This document shows positions 7,296-14,035 of a stretch of DNA of 36,288 bases, one piece after another (position 1 is the first letter of the stretch; every line of letters starts with the position of its first letter). The position numbers and the translations under genes are program-made. The notes below the pieces were generated by a model. It was not told the DNA's origin. It was given only the letters and a program-made list of their open reading frames with translations, and did not search any database. The stretch comes from Treponema sp. (GTDB taxonomy: Bacteria > Spirochaetota > Spirochaetia > Treponematales > Breznakiellaceae). The stretch is taken from assembly GCA_031279205.1 (NCBI GenBank), contig JAITIX010000122.1, positions 1 to 36,288 of the forward strand, read 5' to 3'.

Positions 7296-8265
7296 GTTCT
7301 TTGAAAAGCACAGTGTAGTCCTCGCTCGAATGAAGACGCAGTTTACGAGTTCTGTTGTCCAAAACTGGCCAATCAAGATGATATGCATGGCCATTGCCCT
7401 GATCCTCTTTGTGTTTCACCGGACAAACTCGCTTGAGGAACGGCTTTTCTCCGTGCCTTTGATCATCGAGATAGACGACACCATGGCCCCGGCAAGTATT
7501 TATACTGGAGTGATACATATCACCTTGAGAGGAGAACCATCCAACACTCGTACTGTGCTGGCGGAGGATATTGAGGCATACGTTGATCTCAAGGGCAAAG
7601 GTAAAGGCGTACATCGTGTGCCAGTACAGACTCGTAAAAAAGGTGCTTCCGCAAGCATTGAACCACTGGAAATCAGCGTGGAACCGCTGGAAATATCCAT
7701 GGCGCTGGATTTCAAGATCAGCAAACACGTCCAGCTTAACGTGAACATCCAGGGCGTTGCCCAACAGGGGTATGAACTGATTTCTTATACTCTCACCCCT
7801 AACGAGGCGCTCATTGAGGGGCCTCTTGATGTACTCAGCGGAATTGAGTCGCTTTCCACAGATACGGTCGTGCTTGACGGGCGTGGCGGTGATTTTTCCA
7901 TCATGATTAACATCATCAATACCGATCCACTTGTGCGGATACGGGGAACCGGCATGACCGAGTTTCAAGGCTCTATTCAGGAAATCATTCATAGAGCGAA
8001 TTTTGATGACGTACCCATTAGTATCACTGGGTTAAACAGGCTTTTCAGCGTAAGACTGGGAAGCGTGCGGGGAAGCGTAAGTATCGAAGGAACTCAGCTC
8101 AGTATGCAAGATTACCAGCCTGACGCCTCGCTCCTTTTCGTGGACTGTTCCTCTATAGAAGAGACCGGTATCTACACCCTGCCGGTACTGACGAACCTTC
8201 CTTCGGGTATGAGGCTCATACGGCGCGAACCGGAAACGCTTATCGTACGCGTTACCAACCGCTGA
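7288..8265 (+). CDS. YbbR-domain protein, CdaR-like regulator of CdaA
   Basis: The 325-aa protein has one membrane anchor near residues 27-45 (NWPIKMICMAIALILFVFH), followed by an extracytoplasmic region made of YbbR-type beta domains (for example LNVNIQGVAQQGYELISYTLTPNEALIEGPLDVLSGIESLSTDTV). In Firmicutes the homologue CdaR (YbbR) binds CdaA and adjusts c-di-AMP synthesis. The gene starts with TTG at 7288, overlapping the cdaA end by 8 nt, with GGAG seven bases upstream, so the two are translationally coupled. That coupling supports complex formation. Family assignment is firm; the direction of regulation is not known here. Confidence 0.88.
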   Translation: MSKFFEKHSVVLARMKTQFTSSVVQNWPIKMICMAIALILFVFHRTNSLEERLFSVPLIIEIDDTMAPASIYTGVIHITLRGEPSNTRTVLAEDIEAYVDLKGKGKGVHRVPVQTRKKGASASIEPLEISVEPLEISMALDFKISKHVQLNVNIQGVAQQGYELISYTLTPNEALIEGPLDVLSGIESLSTDTVVLDGRGGDFSIMINIINTDPLVRIRGTGMTEFQGSIQEIIHRANFDDVPISITGLNRLFSVRLGSVRGSVSIEGTQLSMQDYQPDASLLFVDCSSIEETGIYTLPVLTNLPSGMRLIRREPETLIVRVTNR

Positions 8266-8311
8266 TTGCTGTCGTCTGCTTGAGCGCTATCCCACGTGTC
8301 ATGCATACCTA

Positions 8312-8340
8312 TTGACGACAAGAGCGGGGCGTCATAGAAT
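8312..8340 (+). promoter_or_regulatory. Promoter upstream of the 8347 membrane-protein gene (predicted leaderless start)
   Basis: -35 TTGACG (8312-8317), a 17-nt spacer and -10 TAGAAT (8335-8340), followed by six bases and the ATG at 8347. It is a near-consensus promoter and is followed by no Shine-Dalgarno sequence. Confidence 0.6.
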
Positions 8341-8346
8341 TTGGGT

Positions 8347-8778
8347 ATGAATGTCTATAAGCCCCTGCGGGTGGCGCTGTTTGTCTATGAGCTGTTCAGG
8401 CTGCTGATACTGCTGGGGGTCTTTGTGGTGGTTCCTATACGTTCTCAACTGTTTGAGACATTTCCCTTCCTTCTGTATGTTGTGCCAAATGCGCTATTCC
8501 CGCTCATGGTTTTGTTTCTTTTGCTCGATTTCTTCTACTATATACCGTATCTTTCACTCTATATGGCAGGAAAAACTATTGCTGTGGTGTCGATTATTGG
8601 ATGGTATATAACAGGCGCACCCATGTTTAATGCAGTCATTATTGGCGCATCGCTTTTCATCGCTCTGTTCGACACATTTTCTATACTGGGAGGACGCATG
8701 ATTCAAAAAAAATACAAACAGGTCGCGGCTAGAGCCCTAAGTTCAGCCGATGAATACGTTGAACGGGGAGGTTTATAA
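8347..8778 (+). CDS. Small integral membrane protein coupled to a ParA-like ATPase
   Basis: The 143-aa product has about four hydrophobic segments in residues 8-115 (VALFVYELFRLLILLGVFVV, FLLYVVPNALFPLMVLFLLL, TIAVVSIIGWYI, AVIIGASLFIALF) and a short basic cytoplasmic tail (MIQKKYKQVAARAL). I do not recognise the family. The start is taken as ATG 8347: it sits six bases after a good -10 and there is no ribosome binding site; a TTG two codons earlier is the alternative. The stop overlaps the start of the next gene by one base (TAATG), so it is coupled to the MinD/ParA-type ATPase and may be its membrane partner. That link is an inference from context only. Confidence 0.7.
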   Translation: MNVYKPLRVALFVYELFRLLILLGVFVVVPIRSQLFETFPFLLYVVPNALFPLMVLFLLLDFFYYIPYLSLYMAGKTIAVVSIIGWYITGAPMFNAVIIGASLFIALFDTFSILGGRMIQKKYKQVAARALSSADEYVERGGL

Positions 8779-9920
8779 TGCGGATCATTCCAGTGGCAAG
8801 CGGTAAAGGTGGGGTCGGCAAGTCCCTGGTCTCGGCTAATCTGGGAGTTGCCTTAGCACAGGCAGGACAAAAGGTGGTTCTTGCCGATTTAGACCTGGGC
8901 GCCTCAAACCTGCATCTCGTGCTGGGACATCAATCGCCTAAAGCCGGACTTGGAACGTTTCTGAGCGATACCAAGATCGATTTCTCTCAGGCACTCATCG
9001 AAACCGATCTGCCAAACCTGCGTTTCATACCAGGAGATACCGAAGTGCCAGGCATGGCGAACCTCAAGGTGAGCCAGCGCCGCTCGCTCGTCAAACAACT
9101 GCTCTCCCTCAAGGACAGCACGGATATCCTTATCCTGGACCTTGGCGCAGGAACCCATCAGTTTATCCTTGACTTCTTCCTCCTTTCCGGACAGGGCATT
9201 ATCGTAACGTCGCCGGCGGTTACAGCGGTACTCAATGCCTATGTGTTCCTCAAGAATGCAGTATTCCGCCTGATGTACACGGTGTTTACCAAAGGAACGC
9301 CGGCATTCAACTACATCGATCAGGTCAGAAAAGGCGGTTCAGGCCCACAACGGCTCTATATCCCCAAGGTGCTTCCTGAAATAAAGAACATCGATCCCCA
9401 AGCCTACGAAAAATTCACCACACGGCTTCATCTCCTGCGCCCCCGACTCATCACCAACATGATCGATAACCCTAAAGACGCTGAAGTAGCCGTAAAAATA
9501 CGACGCTCGTGCGAGGAGTATCTGAACCTCAAACTTGAACACCTAGGAGTGATATACCGCGATTCCGTTCAGGACACAAGCCTGGCAGCACGACTGCCCA
9601 TTACAGTTTATAAACCGCAGTCGATCCTCTCCCAGGCAATCTACCGAATCGCGGACAAAATACTGGAAACGCCAGCAGACGAATTCCTTGATGATCGGGC
9701 AATTGAGCTGAGTTTTCAGGAAGCGGGTATAGAGGCCGTGCAGGACTTTGAAAGTAAAATGGAATATGTGGAAGACCTTTTGCATTCAGGCACACTCACA
9801 ACCGGAGACCTTATCGAAACCATCAAAACGCAGCAGCTTGAACTCACCAAGCTGAAAAAGGAAAATAACTTCCTTAAAATGAAGTTATCCAAAGCCATGA
9901 AACAAGGCTTTAGACCATAG
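8778..9920 (+). CDS. MinD/ParA-family P-loop ATPase with C-terminal coiled coil
   Basis: The 380-aa protein starts with a deviant Walker A motif (ASGKGGVGKSLVSANLG, residues about 7-23), followed by LADLDLGASNLH and the Walker B/switch region LILDLGAGTHQFIL. This places it in the MinD/FlhG/ParA class of dimerising, ATP-switch proteins that position cell structures. The fold continues to about residue 300 (LGVIYRDSVQDTSLAARLPI). The last 40 residues are heptad-like (TIKTQQLELTKLKKENNFLKMK), an extension ordinary MinD or FlhG does not have. No flagellar gene is nearby, so I do not call it FlhG. It overlaps the upstream four-helix membrane protein gene by one base; lgt follows after 14 nt. Confidence 0.8.
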   Translation: MRIIPVASGKGGVGKSLVSANLGVALAQAGQKVVLADLDLGASNLHLVLGHQSPKAGLGTFLSDTKIDFSQALIETDLPNLRFIPGDTEVPGMANLKVSQRRSLVKQLLSLKDSTDILILDLGAGTHQFILDFFLLSGQGIIVTSPAVTAVLNAYVFLKNAVFRLMYTVFTKGTPAFNYIDQVRKGGSGPQRLYIPKVLPEIKNIDPQAYEKFTTRLHLLRPRLITNMIDNPKDAEVAVKIRRSCEEYLNLKLEHLGVIYRDSVQDTSLAARLPITVYKPQSILSQAIYRIADKILETPADEFLDDRAIELSFQEAGIEAVQDFESKMEYVEDLLHSGTLTTGDLIETIKTQQLELTKLKKENNFLKMKLSKAMKQGFRP

Positions 9921-9934
9921 GGAGAAAATTCAAA

Positions 9935-10975
9935 GTGTTATTAACGATTCAGTTTCCGTCTTGGCTATCTCCAGAGCTTATCCCAGGACTTCCTATACGC
10001 TGGTACGGAGTTATGTATATCGTAGCCTTCGGTATCGCGTCCTTTCTCTACCGAAAGCAGATTCAAGAACGGCATTTCCCCATGAACGATGATCAACTCG
10101 CCCAGCTTTTCTGCTGGGGCATCCTGAGCCTGCTACTCGGTGCCCGTATCTTCGCTACCATCGTGTATGAAACCAGTGATATATACCGCAGACAGCCATG
10201 GCTGGTGTTCTGGCCATTCTGGAATGGCCAGTTTGTCGGCTTCCAAGGAATGAGCTATCACGGTGGCGTGATCGGCGGCCTTGCTGCGATTATTGTCTAC
10301 TCAATGATGCACCGCTTTGACTACCGCGAGATCGGGGATATGTTCGCCGCCAGTATACCGCTGGGCTATACCTTCGGTCGCCTGGGAAACTTTATCAACG
10401 GCGAACTCTGGGGCAGGGTATACACCGGCCCCTGGGGGATGCTGTTTCCCAACGCAGACCTTTTGCCCACATCAGAAGCATGGGTGCAGGAAGCAGCGCG
10501 CCAAACCAGCATCGCCCTTCAAAACGGAGCCACTCTGGTAAACCTACCCCGACACCCGTCTCAACTCTACGAGGCGCTGTTCGAGGGCGTGATCCTTTGG
10601 GTAGTCATCTGGTTCTTCCGTAACCGTAAACCCTTCAAGGGATTCTTAATCGGCGTCTATGGAATAGGTTATGGCCTGTGCCGCTTTGTTATCGAATACT
10701 TTCGGGAACCTGACGCGGAACTGGGCTATCGTATCCAACTGGTGAAAACCAATCTCCCTACGGCTTATGCCCATCCCCTGTTCTGCTTTTCCACAGGACA
10801 AATCTTTTCTCTCATTATGGTTATGACTGGACTGGCATGGCTTTTTATTGCCGCGCGCCTGCCAAACCGTCAGCCAGTGCTGGTGTATCTGGATTCAGCG
10901 CGGACACCAGTCGCCACGCAAAACGTGGCGCGAAAACCATATCGCAGCAGGCGCCATCACCGGAAATCGCGATAA
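9935..10975 (+). CDS. lgt: Prolipoprotein diacylglyceryl transferase
   Basis: The 346-aa polytopic membrane enzyme transfers diacylglycerol from phosphatidylglycerol to the lipobox cysteine of prolipoproteins. Typical motifs are present: IRWYGVMYIVAFG near residue 21, the catalytic-region MSYHGGVIGG, RLGNFINGELWG (Lgt signature), RHPSQLYEALFEG and YGIGYGLCRFVIEYFREPD. It is longer than the E. coli enzyme (about 290 residues) because of a basic C-terminal tail ending RKPYRSRRHHRKSR. The GTG start at 9935 is preceded by GGGAG about 10 nt upstream. In the tail-coding DNA there is a perfect 7-bp stem (CGCCACG at 10912-10918, CGTGGCG at 10924-10930). Spirochaetes are rich in lipoproteins; several candidates lie in this window. 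Confidence 0.95.
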   Translation: MLLTIQFPSWLSPELIPGLPIRWYGVMYIVAFGIASFLYRKQIQERHFPMNDDQLAQLFCWGILSLLLGARIFATIVYETSDIYRRQPWLVFWPFWNGQFVGFQGMSYHGGVIGGLAAIIVYSMMHRFDYREIGDMFAASIPLGYTFGRLGNFINGELWGRVYTGPWGMLFPNADLLPTSEAWVQEAARQTSIALQNGATLVNLPRHPSQLYEALFEGVILWVVIWFFRNRKPFKGFLIGVYGIGYGLCRFVIEYFREPDAELGYRIQLVKTNLPTAYAHPLFCFSTGQIFSLIMVMTGLAWLFIAARLPNRQPVLVYLDSARTPVATQNVARKPYRSRRHHRKSR

Positions 10976-10984
10976 GGAGCCGTT

Positions 10985-11521
10985 ATGTCGATTCTCTTGC
11001 TTTGTGGTCCAAAGCATGTGGGAAAAACCAGCGCCGCTTACGAAGCGGCCGCGTTATGCCACAGTGAGTTTATTGATCTGGACGAGCTTATCACACGCCA
11101 AACCGGTAAAAGCCCTCGTGTACTGTATCAGGAAGGACAAGACCTGTTCAGAAAAGCCGAAGCAGCGGCTCTTGCCAGCCTCATGGGACAATCGTCCGCC
11201 CCGCGTATCATTGCCGCTGGCGGCGGTCTCATCGACAATGAGGCGGCCATACGCCTCGCAGACACGGACGAGGTGGTCGTGGTATACCTCGCTGTTTCAG
11301 CGGCCACCGCGTGGAATCGTATTCGCACCGAAAAGAGCCTGCCGCCATTTCTTAACACCGAAACGCCAGAGCTAACCCACCGTGCCTTGCACGAGCGCCG
11401 CGCCACCGCGTACCACGCCTTCGTTCAGCGTAAACACGGCTGGGTGATTCAGGCTGAAGACAAAAGTCCTCGCGCGATAGCGGAGGAGATAGCCAGTATT
11501 ATCAGGAACATCCATGAGTAA
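10985..11521 (+). CDS. aroK: Shikimate kinase
   Basis: The 178-aa protein has the features of shikimate kinase, which phosphorylates shikimate in chorismate synthesis: Walker A GPKHVGKT (8-15), the FIDLDELI acidic pair (D31, D33) after a short strand, FRKAEAAAL with the substrate-binding arginine (R56), the glycine triplet AAGGGLI (79-81), and a lid-like region rich in arginine (RALHERRATAYH). The ATG at 10985 has AAGGAG upstream, nine bases after the lgt stop. The gene overlaps the next one, a solute-binding protein, by 8 nt. No other aromatic-pathway genes are present; family assignment is good, exact substrate slightly less certain. Confidence 0.8.
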   Translation: MSILLLCGPKHVGKTSAAYEAAALCHSEFIDLDELITRQTGKSPRVLYQEGQDLFRKAEAAALASLMGQSSAPRIIAAGGGLIDNEAAIRLADTDEVVVVYLAVSAATAWNRIRTEKSLPPFLNTETPELTHRALHERRATAYHAFVQRKHGWVIQAEDKSPRAIAEEIASIIRNIHE

Positions 11522-12830
11522 ACAGTTTAACCGCGCGCTCGTTATCATCTTGTTTTCAGGACTTGTCCTGCTTGTCGTAGGACTTGCTGTCAGGTTGGTT
11601 CGCTCACTAAGCACCAGCACAACAACAAACTCCCTGAGCGAGACAATGTTAGCGCCAACTTCGTCAAAAAAGTCAAAAGTAAAGCTGGTGTTCAGCCAAT
11701 GGTGGCAAAATGAGCTTGAGGTAAATACCCTTCAAACCCTTATCGCTGATTTCGAGAAGGGCTATCCAAACATCAGTATCAGCCTTGATACCCATTCCTA
11801 TACCGAGATCGAGGGACTAACCCTCACGGCAACGCCCCTTAGCGTGGACATCATCGGTATAGACCCCCGATGGTTTTATGAGTTAGTCAGGTATAATCAA
11901 TTGGAGTCGCTGACTTCTTATCGGGAAGCTCAGGCGCAAGGCGAAACCAGCCTGTTCTCCATCACCGATACGGATCATCAGTACGGCGACTGGGGCGTTC
12001 AGCTTGTCTCATTCATGGCGCCTCTTTTTTATAACATCAATGTGCTGCAGAAGGCAGGGTTTGACCGTCCTCCAAAGACATGGTCTGAGATTTTCTCCTA
12101 TGCCAAAGCGATTAGCAGACCCGCTGAAAACAGGTTCGGTCTTGCCTTCGCCCTGAGTCCTGATTACCCGCAGGGTATCACGCTGGATATCTATTCATGG
12201 ATATGGGCGAGCGGCGGCACGGTCTTGCGGAATGGCAGACCCAATTTCACGGACGGAACAGTTGTTGACAGCCTGAGCTTTCTGAAGAGCTTGCTGGAAA
12301 ACAAGCTTCTTTCGCCGGATAGTTTTTCTAAAACCAGACAGCAAAAACTGGACGAATTCGCCTCCGGCAGAATCGGCCTGATGATCTCGCCCGCGCAGGA
12401 CATTGAGGTTTTGCGCCAACGTATCGGGGAAGCGGGGTTTGGCGTTACCACGCTCCCAGTGTCAGACACGTACATGGGGAAATCCATGATCGGACTTTCG
12501 CACTGGTACGCCTGCATTTCCAGCTATAGCCAACATAAAAGCGAAGCCTGGGCGTTTCTGTCTTTCTTGTCGTCGCGGGCTAAAACGCTGGCAGACGCCG
12601 CACACGCGGTTCCCGGCGCCGGAGTCTACCCCAGAGACGATGCACTCTACGCCAAGGCTTACGACATCTACGAAAACGCTGAAGTAACCAGCGAACTCAT
12701 CGGCCTTCCTAGAACACACACCCTTGAGACCATTGTCTGGGAAGAGGTGAAGAATATGTTTGAAGGGTATCAGGACGCGTCCACCACAGCCCAGATGCTC
12801 CAGACCCGCTGGGAATCAATGGGACTCTAA
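11514..12830 (+). CDS. Extracellular solute-binding protein, family 1 (sugar-type), membrane-anchored
   Basis: The 438-aa protein resembles ABC-transporter binding proteins for sugars: KVKLVFSQWWQNELEVNTLQTLIADFEKGYPNI, then FYNINVLQKAGFDRPPKTWSEIFSYAKAI, IYSWIWASGG and FASGRIGLMISPAQDI. It has an N-terminal hydrophobic segment (ALVIILFSGLVLLVVGLAVRLV, about residues 8-29) with no lipobox cysteine, so it appears to be held by an uncleaved anchor rather than by lipid. Its ATG overlaps the end of aroK by 8 nt. No permease or ATPase genes of a sugar transporter are near, so it is an orphan binding protein or acts with a distant transporter. The 180 nt after it hold a promoter and otherwise nothing I can identify. 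Confidence 0.8.
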   Translation: MSKQFNRALVIILFSGLVLLVVGLAVRLVRSLSTSTTTNSLSETMLAPTSSKKSKVKLVFSQWWQNELEVNTLQTLIADFEKGYPNISISLDTHSYTEIEGLTLTATPLSVDIIGIDPRWFYELVRYNQLESLTSYREAQAQGETSLFSITDTDHQYGDWGVQLVSFMAPLFYNINVLQKAGFDRPPKTWSEIFSYAKAISRPAENRFGLAFALSPDYPQGITLDIYSWIWASGGTVLRNGRPNFTDGTVVDSLSFLKSLLENKLLSPDSFSKTRQQKLDEFASGRIGLMISPAQDIEVLRQRIGEAGFGVTTLPVSDTYMGKSMIGLSHWYACISSYSQHKSEAWAFLSFLSSRAKTLADAAHAVPGAGVYPRDDALYAKAYDIYENAEVTSELIGLPRTHTLETIVWEEVKNMFEGYQDASTTAQMLQTRWESMGL

Positions 12831-12975
12831 CTCCTTGTCATGCACGGAAACACGGCCATCGGGAACGACTTGGGAGCGGTTCGTCAGCCAAAGAACGTGT
12901 CGCCGCCACGCTGCGGCATAACGAAAAATGCGTCGCCATCGCACCGAGCAAACAGGGTGAGTATAAACATCCCAC

Positions 12976-13004
12976 TTGCTGCACTCTCCTACCCATGATA
13001 TACT
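12976..13004 (+). promoter_or_regulatory. Promoter for the repeat-containing ORF (predicted leaderless start)
   Basis: -35 TTGCTG (12976-12981), a 17-nt spacer and -10 TATACT (12999-13004), then seven bases (GTTCTCT) and ATG at 13012. No Shine-Dalgarno sequence lies between. Confidence 0.55.
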
Positions 13005-13011
13005 GTTCTCT

Positions 13012-13380
13012 ATGAACTTCAGGGAATGTCTAAAACCCGCCAGCTTTATGGGTACGCGAAGCTTAACGCCGCGCCTTTTCTCCGGTCAGACGCGAATTGC
13101 TGTCCCGTTTTGCGGGAAACCTACGTTCCATCCTTCTAAAGATTTGTTCCATCCTTCTAAAGATTTGTTCCATCCTTCTAAAGATTTACTCCATCCTTCT
13201 AAAGATTTGTTCCATCCTTCTAAAGATTTGTTCCATCCTTCTAAAGATTTACTCCATCCTTCTAAAGATTTACTCCACGTAAGCAAAGACATAAAGCAAA
13301 AGATTCATTACTTGTCCTTTAATAAGGGCGACCCGGTATGGGTTGTTATCTTTTCAATATATAGAAGGAGATCACTATGA
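13012..13380 (+). CDS. Unknown 122-aa ORF with in-frame HPSKDL(F/L) heptad repeats
   Basis: The frame starts at ATG 13012 just after a good promoter and ends in TGA at 13378-13380, overlapping the next gene by four bases (ATGA), which is typical of coupled genes. The product has a 38-residue unique start (MNFRECLKPASFMGTRSL and onward, two cysteines), then seven exact or near-exact copies of HPSKDLF/HPSKDLL encoded by a 21-bp tandem repeat, a decayed eighth copy (HVSKDIK) and a short tail. I know no such family. Caution: the repeat is also open in a second plus frame and on the minus strand, so openness alone is weak evidence; promoter position and the ATGA overlap are what favour coding. It may instead be a transcribed leader. 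Confidence 0.4.
   Translation: MNFRECLKPASFMGTRSLTPRLFSGQTRIAVPFCGKPTFHPSKDLFHPSKDLFHPSKDLLHPSKDLFHPSKDLFHPSKDLLHPSKDLLHVSKDIKQKIHYLSFNKGDPVWVVIFSIYRRRSL
13126..13293 (+). repeat. 21-bp tandem repeat, seven copies plus one decayed copy
   Basis: Units of 21 bp with core CCATCCTTCTAAAGATTT begin at 13126, 13147, 13168, 13189, 13210, 13231 and 13252. Variation is limited to the first base and the last base (TTCC or CTCC start, G or A end). An eighth unit (13273-13293) keeps only parts of the core. There are no spacers, so this is not a CRISPR array. Near identity of the copies points to recent expansion or homogenisation. Confidence 0.95.
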
Positions 13381-14027
13381 TTCCTACGAAAGATGATGTA
13401 CTTCGCTCATGGGCTGATAGTTTTATCAGCCAGTGCGATACCAACAAAGCCGCGTGGGGGATTCCCGCAGACGTGGTAAGCGCGTCCCGTGCGTATTACG
13501 ACGCTTATAAGAACACGCTTGACATTGCGCAAGCGCCCGACACCCGCGGCAAAGCGGCAACTGCGGCAAAGAACGCGGCGAAGAAGGCCTTGCGCAACAA
13601 CTTAAACGTGTTCATTGCCAGATACATCGACTACAACGATGTTATCACCGTCCCGATACGGGACAATCTTGGCTTACCCGTGAAGGATACGACGCGGACC
13701 TCCATTGCCACGCCGACGACGCATCCGGAGTTTTTTGTAAGGGTGAAGGACATCCGCGCGCTGGAAATACATTTCAAGGCCATCGGGAGCGCGAGTAAGG
13801 CTAAGCCTTACGGGTACAATGGGGCGGTTATTAGCTACGGTGTGCTGGATACGCCGCCCAAGGAACCGAGCGAGTTGCCTCATTCGCTGCTGGCCACGAA
13901 GACGCCCTATACGCTTTACTTCTCAGAGGCGGATCGCGGCAAGCGTGTCTACATTGCGTTGACCTGGCAGAACGAGAAGGGGGAGAAGGGTCCCTACTCC
14001 CAGATAGTAGAGGCCTATATTCCATAA
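13377..14027 (+). CDS. Unknown protein of 216 aa with a C-terminal beta-rich domain
   Basis: The product has an alpha-helical N-terminal half (MIPTKDDVLRSWADSFISQ, then AAWGIPADVVSASRAYYDAYKNTLDIA, and an Ala/Lys-rich helix near residues 60-85) and a C-terminal half that looks like a fibronectin/Ig-type strand domain (ALEIHFKAIGSASKAKPYGYNGAVISYGVLD, then RGKRVYIALTWQNEKGEKGPYSQIVEAYIP). There is no signal peptide. The start has a strong ribosome binding site (AGAAGGAGATC). I have a memory of similar uncharacterised proteins in gut bacteria but cannot name a family. It overlaps the repeat ORF by four bases, and the lipoprotein gene follows after 8 nt. Confidence 0.75.
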   Translation: MIPTKDDVLRSWADSFISQCDTNKAAWGIPADVVSASRAYYDAYKNTLDIAQAPDTRGKAATAAKNAAKKALRNNLNVFIARYIDYNDVITVPIRDNLGLPVKDTTRTSIATPTTHPEFFVRVKDIRALEIHFKAIGSASKAKPYGYNGAVISYGVLDTPPKEPSELPHSLLATKTPYTLYFSEADRGKRVYIALTWQNEKGEKGPYSQIVEAYIP

Positions 14028-14035
14028 AGGAAGCA

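Noticed and set aside
7195-7992. 265-codon open frame on the minus strand
   Set aside because: Opposite the end of cdaA and the YbbR gene, no ribosome binding site, no family resemblance.
12831-12975. Gene or structured RNA after the solute-binding protein
   Set aside because: Only a small GCCGC/GCGGC stem is visible near 12908-12923; no T-run, no ORF with a ribosome binding site.
13086-13292. Minus-strand frame of KSLEGWN repeats over the 21-bp array
   Set aside because: Any stop-free 21-bp repeat is open in several frames. No promoter or ribosome binding site fits this strand.
13126-13293. CRISPR array
   Set aside because: Direct repeats are contiguous, with no spacers and no cas genes. 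The same holds for 36199-36288.
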